The translations under genes and the position numbers were made by a program. Positions 18,424 to 25,949 of a stretch of DNA of 35,919 bases are shown here, piece by piece. Numbering within the stretch: the stretch's first letter is position 1; every line of letters begins with the position of its first letter. The notes below the pieces were generated by a model. The model saw only the letters and a list, made by a program, of their open reading frames with translations, was not told the origin of the DNA and did not search any database. This DNA comes from Pseudomonadota bacterium (GTDB taxonomy: Bacteria > Pseudomonadota > Gammaproteobacteria > Burkholderiales > Burkholderiaceae_D): NCBI GenBank assembly GCA_030272785.1, contig JARXKM010000015.1, positions 1-35,919 on the forward strand, read 5' to 3'.

Positions 18424-18954
18424 TCAGGCGGCCGCGGTGGCCGCGGTGGCCGCGTTCGAGCGCGCTTGCACCTGCTGCCAGGCGCTACTGTCACGTGCCA
18501 GGCGGCCGAAGAACATTCCGTTGATCAGCCCGAACAGGGAACTGACCAGCACCACGACCAGCACGTCTTGCCGCGCCTGCGGCTGCATCGCGAGCAGCAC
18601 CGCGACGGTATATTTGGTGCAAAATACCGACATCATCAGCGTCAGCGGCACCCAGCTGCCGCGCAGCATCACGCTGCCCGGCCGCTTGCCCGCCACCACG
18701 CGGTTGGCGCCCAGCTTCCACGTCAGCGCCGTGCTGACGACGGCGCCGGCCGCCCAGGCGGCCATGCTGGTGCCGCTCAGGCCGAACTTGCCGGCCAGGT
18801 CCTGCAGCGACAGCGCCAGCATGACCGCCGGAATGATAAACAGCTTGCTGAACTCCACTTCGCGATCGGCGCTGGCGCTCAGGCCGCGATAGATCAGGAA
18901 TGCCAGGATGGCCCATACGTAAGCTGGGGTGTGGCTGATGATTTGTTGCAACAT
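18424..18954 (-). CDS. DUF6622-like inner-membrane protein
   Basis: Integral membrane protein of 176 residues with about five hydrophobic helices: VWAILAFLIYRGL (13-25), FSKLFIIPAVMLALSL, AAWAAGAVVSTALTW, WVPLTLMMSVFCTKYTVAVLL and VLVVVLVSSLFGLINGMFFG. The pattern recalls the DUF6622 group of small bacterial membrane proteins; I am not certain of the family number. The tail is Ala/Thr-rich (AATAATAAA), encoded by an imperfect GCGGCCGCGGT-type repeat. Function is unknown. It runs against the DUF296 gene's leader and is divergent from the RsbQ-like gene. A possible weak ribosome-binding site is GAGACG before ATG 18954. Confidence 0.72.
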   Translation of the reverse strand: MLQQIISHTPAYVWAILAFLIYRGLSASADREVEFSKLFIIPAVMLALSLQDLAGKFGLSGTSMAAWAAGAVVSTALTWKLGANRVVAGKRPGSVMLRGSWVPLTLMMSVFCTKYTVAVLLAMQPQARQDVLVVVLVSSLFGLINGMFFGRLARDSSAWQQVQARSNAATAATAAA

Positions 18955-19121
18955 GGTCGTCTCCGCGTCGTCGGTTTAGGTGCATGCACTATGCCGCGAC
19001 CGCCGCCGGCGCGGGTGGCGTTGCGACGAAACGACACGCTACGGCGCCAACTGCAGCCCGGCGGCGCCAGTTGCGCCGGCGCCGCGGACCGCGCAGACCG
19101 GCGGGCAGGAAAGCGCACCGA

Positions 19122-19130
19122 TGGTATGAT
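19122..19130 (+). promoter_or_regulatory. Extended -10 promoter element of the RsbQ-like gene
   Basis: TGGTATGAT is an extended -10 (TGnTATnAT). The region 17 bases upstream has no TTGACA-like element, as often with extended -10 promoters. It leaves a leader of about 58 bases that contains the hairpin and T run described at 19154-19185. Confidence 0.45.
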
Positions 19131-19153
19131 TTGGCCTTGATTCTTTGTCACCC

Positions 19154-19185
19154 CGCCGCCGACGACGGCGCGCTGCATTTTTTTT
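19154..19185 (+). terminator. Hairpin plus T8 in the leader of the RsbQ-like gene
   Basis: CGCCG (19154-19158) pairs with CGGCG (19166-19170) over a 7-base loop, followed after 7 bases by eight T (19178-19185) directly before the start region. It looks like a weak attenuator, but the stem is short and the gap to the T run is long. Low confidence. Confidence 0.25.
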
Positions 19186-19194
19186 GGAATTTTC

Positions 19195-19998
19195 ATGAGT
19201 ACGACGCTACGTAACAACGTCCATGTGTTCGGCGACGGTCCCGTCACGATCCTGTTTGCCCACGGTTTTGGCTGCGACCAGACCATGTGGCGCTTGCTGA
19301 CGCCTTCGTTCCAGTCGCAATTTCGGATCATCGCGTTCGACCTGGTCGGCAGCGGCGGCTCCGACACCGGCGCTTACGACCGCGCCAAATACGGCTCGTT
19401 GCATGGCTACGCCGACGACGTGCTCGAGATCGTCGACGAATTCTGCACCACCCCGATCGTCTTCATTGGCCACTCGGTCAGCGCGACGATCGGCCTGCTG
19501 GCGTCGAACCGCGCGCCCGAGCGCTTCGCCGCACAGGTGATGGTCGGCCCGTCGCCGTGCTACATCAACGACGGCGACTACATCGGCGGCTTCACCCGCG
19601 ACGATATCGACGACCTGCTGCTGACGATGGACGGCAACTACCTCGGCTGGTCGAGCAACATGGCGCCGGCCATCATGGGCGCGCCGGCGCAGCCGGAACT
19701 GAGCGTCGAACTGGCCAACAGCTTTTGCCGCAACGATCCCGACATCGCCAAGCACTTCGCCAAGGTCACCTTCCTGTCCGACCATCGCGGCGACGTGCCG
19801 AAATCGGTCACGCCGACCCTGATCCTGCAATGCAGCGACGACCTGATCGCGCCGCGCGCGGTGGGCGAATTCATGCACCGGCAGATGGCCAACAGTGTGC
19901 TGCAGGTGATCGACAACGTCGGCCACTGCCCGCACCTGAGCGCCCCGGACGCGAGCTCGGAGGCGATTCAGCGCTTCCTGTCGCGCACGCTGGCCTAG
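19195..19998 (+). CDS. RsbQ-like alpha/beta hydrolase
   Basis: Alpha/beta hydrolase of 267 residues, very like RsbQ of Bacillus subtilis and plant D14/KAI2 receptors. Seen: oxyanion segment FAHGFGCDQTMWR (21-33), FDLVGSGGSD, nucleophile elbow GHSVSATIG with S94, acid D216 in CSDDLIAP and H244 in NVGHCPHLS. The 28-residue Asp-His spacing equals that of RsbQ (D219, H247 by its published numbering). RsbQ is needed for the PAS phosphatase RsbP to sense energy stress. Here the gene stands 7 bases before a PAS hybrid histidine kinase, so the same hydrolase-PAS partnership is likely with a different output. No secretion signal. ATG 19195 has only a weak upstream GGAA. Confidence 0.9.
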   Translation: MSTTLRNNVHVFGDGPVTILFAHGFGCDQTMWRLLTPSFQSQFRIIAFDLVGSGGSDTGAYDRAKYGSLHGYADDVLEIVDEFCTTPIVFIGHSVSATIGLLASNRAPERFAAQVMVGPSPCYINDGDYIGGFTRDDIDDLLLTMDGNYLGWSSNMAPAIMGAPAQPELSVELANSFCRNDPDIAKHFAKVTFLSDHRGDVPKSVTPTLILQCSDDLIAPRAVGEFMHRQMANSVLQVIDNVGHCPHLSAPDASSEAIQRFLSRTLA

Positions 19999-20005
19999 CG
20001 CCGCC

Positions 20006-21577
20006 ATGGCAGGCACGGCGCCGCCCGACGCGATGCTGTTCGAGCATGCCGCCTGCGGCCTGCTCGCCGCCGGCATCGACGGCGTCATCGTGCGCGCCAA
20101 CGCCACCGTGTGCCGCTGGCTCGGCTACGACGCCGCCGCACTGGTCGGCCAGGTCAAACTGCAGGACCTGTTCTCGATCGGCGGGCGGGTGTTCTACCAG
20201 ACCCACTGCCTGCCGCTGCTGCAGATGCAGGGATCGGTGGCGGAGGTGCAGGTCGACCTGCTGCACCGCGACCGCAGCCGCGTTCCCGTGCTGATGAATA
20301 TCGTACGGCGCCGCCACGCCGAGGCGACGGTCGACGAGATCGCCGTCTTCGTCGCCACCGACCGGCGCTCCTACGAACGCGAACTGCTGGCCGCGCGCCA
20401 GACCGCCGAAGCCTCGCTCGAGGCGCGCCGCGGCGCCGAGGCGCAGCTGCAGGCGATCAACCTGCAGCTGTCGAACGCCGACCGGCGCAAGGATGAATTT
20501 CTCGCCACGCTGGCGCACGAACTGCGCAATCCGCTCGCGCCGATGCGCAACGTGCTCGAAATCCTCAAGCTGCAAACGGCCGGCGCGCCGCCCTACGACA
20601 GCTCGCTGGCGATCCTCGAGCGCCAGCTCAGGCACATCACGCACCTGGTCGACGACCTGATGGAAGTGTCGCGCATTTCGCAGGGCCAGATGACGCTACG
20701 GCGCGCGCCGGTCGACCTCGCGGCGGTCATGCAGGCCGCCGTTGACGACTGCCGCGGCCTGATCGACGGCGCCGGCCACACGCTGTCGGTGCAGCTGCCG
20801 GCGCAGCCGGTCAGCATCGACGGCGACAACACGCGCCTGATGCAGGTGGTGATGAACCTGCTCACCAACGCGGTCAAATACACGCCCGCCGGCGGCGCCA
20901 TCTGGCTGCGCGGCTGGCGCGAAGGCGACCAGGCGCTGCTGTCGGTGCGCGACACCGGCATCGGTATCCCGGTCGAGTCGCTGGCGTCGGTGTTCGAAAT
21001 GTTCTCGCAGCTGGCGCCGGCGCTGGAGCGCTCGAAGGGCGGACTGGGGATCGGCCTGGCGCTGGTGCGCGGCCTGGTCGGCCTGCACGGCGGCAGCATC
21101 AGCGCCACCAGCGGCGGCGTCGGCCAGGGCAGCGAGTTCCTGGTGCGCCTGCCGGCGCTGGCCGGCGCCGCCGCGCCGGAGCGGCCGGCAGCGGCGCCGG
21201 CGGCAGCGGCGCCGCGCCGCGTGCTGGTAGTGGACGACAACGTCGACGCCGCCGAGACGATGACGATGGCGCTCGACATGCTCGGCTACGAAGCGCGCGC
21301 CGCGCACGACGGCGCCAGCGGCCTGCGCGAGGCCGAACAATTCGCCCCGCACGTGGTCCTGCTCGACATCGGCCTGCCGGACCTGAATGGCTACGAAGTG
21401 GCGGGCCGGATTCGCCGCGCCGCCTGGGGCGCCGGCATGGTGCTGGTCGCCGCCACCGGCTGGGGCCAGGATGCCGACCGCCAGCGTGCGCGCGACGCCG
21501 GCTTCGACCGCCACATGACCAAGCCGATCGACTTCACCCTTCTTCAGGCGCTGCTGGCCGAGACATCGCGCCTGTAG
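20006..21577 (+). CDS. PAS-domain hybrid histidine kinase, partner of the RsbQ-like hydrolase
   Basis: Soluble sensor of 523 residues. Order: PAS (about 8-120) with LQDLFSIGGRVFYQTHCLP, the region where RsbP-type PAS domains bind their ligand; a coiled-coil linker (about 122-165); HisKA with H171 in LATLAHELRNPLAPM; HATPase with N-box NLLTNAVKYTPAGG (from 283), DTGIGIP and KGGLGIGLALVRG; an Ala/Pro linker (385-402); C-terminal REC with DD at 409-410 and D453 in LLDIGLPDLNGYE. No transmembrane segments. It probably passes a signal set by the upstream hydrolase through H171 to D453, and then to an unknown phosphotransfer or output protein, since no DNA-binding domain is present. Co-transcribed with the RsbQ-like gene, with 7 bases between them. 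Confidence 0.93.
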   Translation: MAGTAPPDAMLFEHAACGLLAAGIDGVIVRANATVCRWLGYDAAALVGQVKLQDLFSIGGRVFYQTHCLPLLQMQGSVAEVQVDLLHRDRSRVPVLMNIVRRRHAEATVDEIAVFVATDRRSYERELLAARQTAEASLEARRGAEAQLQAINLQLSNADRRKDEFLATLAHELRNPLAPMRNVLEILKLQTAGAPPYDSSLAILERQLRHITHLVDDLMEVSRISQGQMTLRRAPVDLAAVMQAAVDDCRGLIDGAGHTLSVQLPAQPVSIDGDNTRLMQVVMNLLTNAVKYTPAGGAIWLRGWREGDQALLSVRDTGIGIPVESLASVFEMFSQLAPALERSKGGLGIGLALVRGLVGLHGGSISATSGGVGQGSEFLVRLPALAGAAAPERPAAAPAAAAPRRVLVVDDNVDAAETMTMALDMLGYEARAAHDGASGLREAEQFAPHVVLLDIGLPDLNGYEVAGRIRRAAWGAGMVLVAATGWGQDADRQRARDAGFDRHMTKPIDFTLLQALLAETSRL

Positions 21578-21581
21578 GCGA

Positions 21582-21782
21582 CGCCACTCGTCACTCGGCG
21601 CGCCTTGAGCGCCGCGGCGATATCTTCCGCGTAGGCGACGTCGATCTTCATCAGGCCGTCGCGGTTGAACAGTTCGAACGCGCGCGCGGTGGGGATGTAG
21701 GCGACAGCGTCGAGTAGGCGTCCGCCGCAAGCACGCGCGCTAAGCGGCCACGCATTGCAACGATGACCTCTTCGGGGATCTT
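21582..21782 (-). pseudogene. Possible broken gene remnant
   Basis: The 324-base gap between the hybrid kinase and the GGDEF gene holds no intact gene. On the minus strand one frame reads IPEEVIVAMRGRLARVLAADAY and another, overlapping near 21715, continues AYIPTARAFELFNRDGL then MKIDVAYAEDIAAALKARR. Both look like protein, with GC-rich third positions, as if one frame had been split by a frameshift. I cannot name the family. A T6 run (21781-21786) lies at its upstream end. Low confidence. Confidence 0.3.
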
Positions 21783-21901
21783 TTTTCTGGGGCGATGTGG
21801 TAAGGTGGCCGACCTTGGCATGCGCCGGCATCGGGCATACGAAGCTGGCGCACGGCGCAGTCGATCTTGTTCCAATCCAAAAGAAGGGTAGGCCGCGTTT
21901 G

Positions 21902-23458
21902 GTGGGCGATAGTTCCGTAGTACGGCGTTTTTCGATCGGCCAGTGCCTGGTCGGCCTGGTGATCATCTCGCTGCTTCCAGCGCTGATCATTTCCATCGCC
22001 TTCGTCTATCACAGTTACACGCTGGACAAGGAACGCGTCAATATCGAGGCGATCGCGCTGGTCAGGCACCTGTCGGCCTCACTCGACAAGCAACTATCCG
22101 AAACGCTGTCCGGACTCGAAGTATTGGCCACCTCGCGCTCGCTCGCGGTAGGCGAGCTGGAAACTTTTCAGGCGCATGCGATCCGCGCACTGCCGTATCA
22201 GTCGGCGACCAACTTCGTGCTGATCGACAAGCAGGGGCAACAGTTGAGCAATACCCTGGTGCCATTCGGTCAATCGTTACCGGACACCCGCAAATTCATG
22301 CGCTTTCGCCGGGTATTCGAGACCGGCAAGCCGCTGGTGACCGATCTGTTCAGAGGTCCCGCGACCGGCAAGCCGACCTTGGCGATGGCCGTGCCGGTGT
22401 TTCGCGGCGAGGAAGTGATCTATGCGCTGACCGCGGGCCTTTCGCCGTCCAGCCTGAGCAATATTACCTCCGGCAAGAATTTGCCGACCGGGTGGACCGC
22501 CGTCATCGTCGATGGTCAGGGCACCATCATTGCGCGCACCCGCGAAGCGGAGCGCTATATCGGCCAAAAAGCGGTACAGGCGCTGCTCGACCATATCCGC
22601 GTCCAGCGCGAAGGACTGCTCGAGAGCGTCACCAAGGAAGGCACGCCGGTGTTTACTGCCTATACGCACTCCGCGTCATCCGACTGGAGCATCGCGGTCG
22701 GCGTTCCCAAAGCGAACGTGGTCGGTTTGCTGTATGAAGCCTTGTTCAAGGTATCTGCCGGCGCACTGCTGGTGCTGTTCGTCGGCGGCGCCCTGGCCGG
22801 TTTTCTGGGCCGGCGCGTGACGGCGCAGGTGCGCCAACTGATCGCACCGGCGGAGGCGCTCGGTGAAGGCAACGCCCCGCCGGTGTTGAAGACCTGGTTG
22901 AAGGAAGTCCATGCGGTGAACGGCGCCTTGGAAAAGGCCTCCGCCAAGCTGGTGGAGGCCCAGCAGCGGGCAAATTACGACGTGATAACCGGCCTCAGTC
23001 GCCGTGTGCTGTTTCATGAACTCGTCGCGCACCAAATTGCCATGGCCGCGCGCCACCGCAGCCAATTTGCCATACTCGTCATCGACCTGGATAATTTCAA
23101 GGCGGTCAATGATACCCATGGCCACCCCGCCGGCGACTTTGTTCTCAAATCTGCCGCCGAACGGGTGCTCGCTGCGATCAGGATCTCGGACGTCGCGGCG
23201 CGTTTGGGCGGTGATGAATTCGCGGTCCTGTTGAACGATATCGACTTGCCAGGGGCACGCATCGTCGCCGCCAAGATGTGCGCCGAGGTGGGACAGCCCT
23301 ATGCCGACGTGGTCCCCCGGGTGTCGGCCAGCATCGGCATAGCGGTCTTTCCGCACGACGGTGGAACAGTCGCGGCGCTGCTCGAAAATGCAGACAACGC
23401 AATGTACCAAGCGAAAACCGCTGGCAAGGGACGGGTTGCCGAGGCCAGCCGCGCCTGA
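21902..23458 (+). CDS. Membrane diguanylate cyclase with periplasmic sensor domain
   Basis: Inner-membrane protein of 518 residues, numbered from GTG 21902. One TM helix (about 11-36, LVGLVIISLLPALIISIAF), a periplasmic dCache-like sensor (about 37-275), a second TM helix (280-303) and a GGDEF domain (about 358-515) with active site GGDEF at 436-440. The inhibitory site RISD (427-430) is present five residues upstream. No EAL domain. The reading frame is open back to GTG 21797, but those 35 residues look untranslated; AGG at 21890-21892 is 9 bases before GTG 21902, and TTG 21899 is also possible. Probably makes c-di-GMP in response to a periplasmic small molecule. Lower GC than the upstream kinase by eye. 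Confidence 0.88.
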   Translation: MGDSSVVRRFSIGQCLVGLVIISLLPALIISIAFVYHSYTLDKERVNIEAIALVRHLSASLDKQLSETLSGLEVLATSRSLAVGELETFQAHAIRALPYQSATNFVLIDKQGQQLSNTLVPFGQSLPDTRKFMRFRRVFETGKPLVTDLFRGPATGKPTLAMAVPVFRGEEVIYALTAGLSPSSLSNITSGKNLPTGWTAVIVDGQGTIIARTREAERYIGQKAVQALLDHIRVQREGLLESVTKEGTPVFTAYTHSASSDWSIAVGVPKANVVGLLYEALFKVSAGALLVLFVGGALAGFLGRRVTAQVRQLIAPAEALGEGNAPPVLKTWLKEVHAVNGALEKASAKLVEAQQRANYDVITGLSRRVLFHELVAHQIAMAARHRSQFAILVIDLDNFKAVNDTHGHPAGDFVLKSAAERVLAAIRISDVAARLGGDEFAVLLNDIDLPGARIVAAKMCAEVGQPYADVVPRVSASIGIAVFPHDGGTVAALLENADNAMYQAKTAGKGRVAEASRA

Positions 23459-23599
23459 GCCTGCGGCTCCTGGCCGTGCCGACGGGCGGGCAAACATCTT
23501 GCCGAAGCCAATGATGTAAGTGATACTGCGGTTGGCATTGCGGCCTGTTGACGCGATTTCACGCCGATCCCGTTGGTCGTTCCACCCCAAGGAGAGAAC

Positions 23600-23971
23600 A
23601 TGCAACTCGGTACATTTTCAGTCAGTTTGGCCGTCAAAGATATCGCGGCATCGTTGGCCTTCTACGAAAAATTGGGCTTCAAGTTCTTCGCCGGCGACGT
23701 CGCCAAGCATTGGGTGATACTGAAAAATGGCGACCACGCGATCGGCCTGTTTCAAGGCGCATTCGAAAAGAACACGTTGACGTTCAATCCGGGCTGGGAC
23801 AGCAACGCGCGTCCGCTGGAGCACTTCACCGACGTGCGCGAACTCCAGCGCCAACTGAAGGCGCAAGGTGTGCAGCTGGCGGCCGAGGCTGACGAGGCCA
23901 CTACGGGGCCGGCGTATATCATGTTGACCGACCCCGACGGCAACCCTGTGCTGTTCGACCAGCACGTCTAG
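23600..23971 (+). CDS. VOC-family protein (glyoxalase superfamily)
   Basis: Protein of 123 residues with one VOC-type unit: LGTFSVSLAVKDIAASLAFYEKLGF at the start (AVKDI...FYEKLGF is the family opening), a middle stretch WVILKNGDHAIGLFQG, and YIMLTDPDGNPVLFDQH at the end. Likely a metal-dependent or binding member, but the usual metal ligands are only partly visible, so the function is open. AAGGAGAG precedes ATG 23600, which is therefore preferred to the longer frame from 23573. Monocistronic, between the GGDEF gene and a convergent kinase gene. Unrelated in sequence to the VOC gene at 17427 beyond the fold. Confidence 0.82.
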   Translation: MQLGTFSVSLAVKDIAASLAFYEKLGFKFFAGDVAKHWVILKNGDHAIGLFQGAFEKNTLTFNPGWDSNARPLEHFTDVRELQRQLKAQGVQLAAEADEATTGPAYIMLTDPDGNPVLFDQHV

Positions 23972-24015
23972 CCGGCGCCCTTCGAGGCCGGCGTGCAGAC
24001 GGGAAAGCGCCCGAG

Positions 24016-25155
24016 CTAGGTTAGTGCACGCGATTGATGCCGGGGAACGCTGATCGTGAAGACGCATCCCGTGCCTGGCATGTCAACCACGCTGAGCAAG
24101 CCATCGTTGGCAACCACGCACTGCTGCGCGATCGACAGCCCCAAACCCAGGCCACTCTTGTCGCTGCTGTGCTGGGTGAACGCGGAAAACATGGTATCGG
24201 CAGCGCCCGCCGGCAGGCCGCCGCAATGGTCTTTCACGTCGATCAGGATGCGATCGGCGACGGCATAGGCATTGAGCGTGACCTCGGTATCCTGGTGCGT
24301 GAACTTGAAGGCGTTCTGCAACAGGTTCCACACCGCCGAATACAGCAAATCGCGGTTCCCCAGGATCAGCAAGTCCGTCGCGGTCGCGGAGACGACAAAT
24401 TTACAACCGCGCACTTTCGCCGCGAAATCGCCGGCCGCCTTGACCTCGAGGATAAACTCGGCAACGGCAAAAACATTCAATACGATGTTGCCCTGCTTCG
24501 TCATGCGCACCTCGGCCAACGATTGATCGATCAGCACTTTAAGGGCAGTCAGACTGCGTTCAAGCACTGCCCCGGTGGCGCCTGTCAGGCTGAGATTGCC
24601 CACTTTCGCTGCCGCAAAAGAAAGCGTGCACGTATGCAGATGATTGCGTAACTCATGGGCAAAATACCCCATTTTTTCGTTGACCTCGGCAGCATGCTTG
24701 TCCGCCACGGCCGCGTCTCGCTGGTAGCTAAATTCGGTCACGGCTTCCGCAATCGCGTTATCCAGGCATCGGTTCAGGGTACGAAATTCGTCGACCTCGA
24801 ACGGTACGTCACGCTCGAAGGCCAAGTCGGTGATCGCCTGACACAAGTCGCCGTAGTCGTGCACCACCTGGTCGACCGAGAACCCCAACACCAGTAGGTC
24901 GCGGCCATGCAGTGCCGCGGTGGCGCTCACCTCGGACAAGGTCGGACCGCCGCCCGACGGCCCGGAAATCTTGACGCCTTCCAACGGCTTGCTCGACTGC
25001 TCCACGCGCAGCGTGCGTATCAGCTGATCGAGGAACATCGGCACGCCGTTTTCAAGCTGCGGCTCCGTCGCATTGCGGCCCTTGCGGTCCCTGACCTTGT
25101 CGCGGCAACGTTTTGTAATCTCATCAGAATTATGAGACAGGAAGTCGTGCAACAT
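24016..25155 (-). CDS. Soluble histidine kinase with an RsbRD-like N-terminal domain
   Basis: Sensor kinase of 379 residues without membrane helices. The N-terminal 145 residues are helical (LHDFLSHNSDEITKRCRDK, then GRDLLVLGFSVDQVVHDYGD) and recall the RsbRD_N/RsbT-co-antagonist N-terminal fold. HisKA-like H167 sits in GYFAHELRNHLHT. HATPase motifs follow: N-box LLQNAFKFTHQ, G1 DHCGGLP, and G2 KSGLGLGLSIAQQ. No receiver domain or adjacent response regulator, so it is an orphan. GAGGG stands 8 bases before ATG 25155. Upstream, TTGACA (complement of 25201-25206) and the inverted repeat GACGGA-GT-TCCGTC (25173-25186) lie in the leader. GC is lower than in the dap genes by eye. Confidence 0.85.
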   Translation of the reverse strand: MLHDFLSHNSDEITKRCRDKVRDRKGRNATEPQLENGVPMFLDQLIRTLRVEQSSKPLEGVKISGPSGGGPTLSEVSATAALHGRDLLVLGFSVDQVVHDYGDLCQAITDLAFERDVPFEVDEFRTLNRCLDNAIAEAVTEFSYQRDAAVADKHAAEVNEKMGYFAHELRNHLHTCTLSFAAAKVGNLSLTGATGAVLERSLTALKVLIDQSLAEVRMTKQGNIVLNVFAVAEFILEVKAAGDFAAKVRGCKFVVSATATDLLILGNRDLLYSAVWNLLQNAFKFTHQDTEVTLNAYAVADRILIDVKDHCGGLPAGAADTMFSAFTQHSSDKSGLGLGLSIAQQCVVANDGLLSVVDMPGTGCVFTISVPRHQSRALT

Positions 25156-25583
25156 ATTTTTGCCCTCAATTTGACGGAGTTCCGTCCGAAACTACGCTTG
25201 TGTCAACTCGCGGAAAATGCGGCGGGCAACCAAGCATACGGCAGTTCAAACAATAAAACAGGTTAGTGACTGGTAGTCACAAATCGCGGCGGCGGTGGCG
25301 CCGGGTTGATGCCATGCGGCGATTGCCGGACAAGGTGTCACATCGCAGCTACACCCAGCGGCGCTGTGCCTCGGGCGCAGCGGCTGGCGTCGACCGCGCG
25401 TCCGCGCATGGTCCGCTACGCTCGGCCTGCGCGCGCAACGACCATGCGACGGCGTCCAGTCCCCGGCGCGCACCCGGCGCGCCCCAGTGTAAAATCTGCG
25501 CTGGGGGCGTGCATATGCTATGCTCTCAGGTTCCCCGCAATAAACCTGTCCGCCCTGCTGGCGCGGCGCCTGCCTTTTCGACC
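25156..25583. other. Intergenic region with extended -10 promoter and small palindromes
   Basis: No convincing gene in 428 bases. On the plus strand TGCTATGCT (25516-25524) is an extended -10 that could serve the yffB-dapE operon; it lies about 60 bases before ATG 25584. At 25478-25509 a partly paired arm (CGCCCCAG / CTGGGGGCG) flanks a TAAAAT-containing loop. On the minus strand the leader of the kinase gene holds GACGGA-GT-TCCGTC (25173-25186), a possible operator. The rest is GC-rich filler with no recognisable gene. Confidence 0.5.
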
Positions 25584-25949
25584 ATGACAACTACTCTGTA
25601 CGGCATTCCCAATTGCGACACGGTCAAGAAAGCGCGCGACTGGCTCGCCGCCAACGGTCACGAGTTCGCCTTCCACGACTTCAAGAAGCAGGGCCTCGAA
25701 CGCGCCACCGTCGCCGCCTGGCTCGAAGGCCTGGACTGGGAAGTGCTGGTCAATCGCAAGGGCACCACCTGGCGCAAGCTGTCCGACGAACGCCGCGCCG
25801 CCGTCGTCGACAAGGCCAGCGCGCTGGCGTTGATGCTCGAGTCGCCGTCCGTCATCAAGCGCCCGGTGCTGCAAGGCGCGCATTTGCTCAACGTCGGCTT
25901 TTCGGCCGACCAGTACCAGTCGCTGTTCGATCGCCAGGCGCCGCGATGA
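25584..25949 (+). CDS. ArsC/Spx-family protein, YffB type
   Basis: Thioredoxin-fold protein of 121 residues of the ArsC/Spx family. [17 protein letters not shown] (5-21) carries the single N-terminal Cys of YffB-like members, followed by [13 protein letters not shown] and [12 protein letters not shown], the conserved RPxL loop. It lacks the extra cysteines that arsenate reductases need in some lineages, and the neighbour is dapE, not an ars operon, so a true arsenate reductase is unlikely; YffB is proposed to be a glutathione-linked thiol reductase. The stop codon overlaps the dapE ATG (ATGA), showing a coupled operon. ATG 25584 gives [12 protein letters not shown], the usual start. Confidence 0.88.
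   Translation: MTTTLYGIPNCDTVKKARDWLAANGHEFAFHDFKKQGLERATVAAWLEGLDWEVLVNRKGTTWRKLSDERRAAVVDKASALALMLESPSVIKRPVLQGAHLLNVGFSADQYQSLFDRQAPR

Noticed and set aside
25246-25590. 114-residue minus-strand ORF
   Set aside because: Arg-rich GC shadow without a ribosome-binding site, homologous-looking motif or conserved start.
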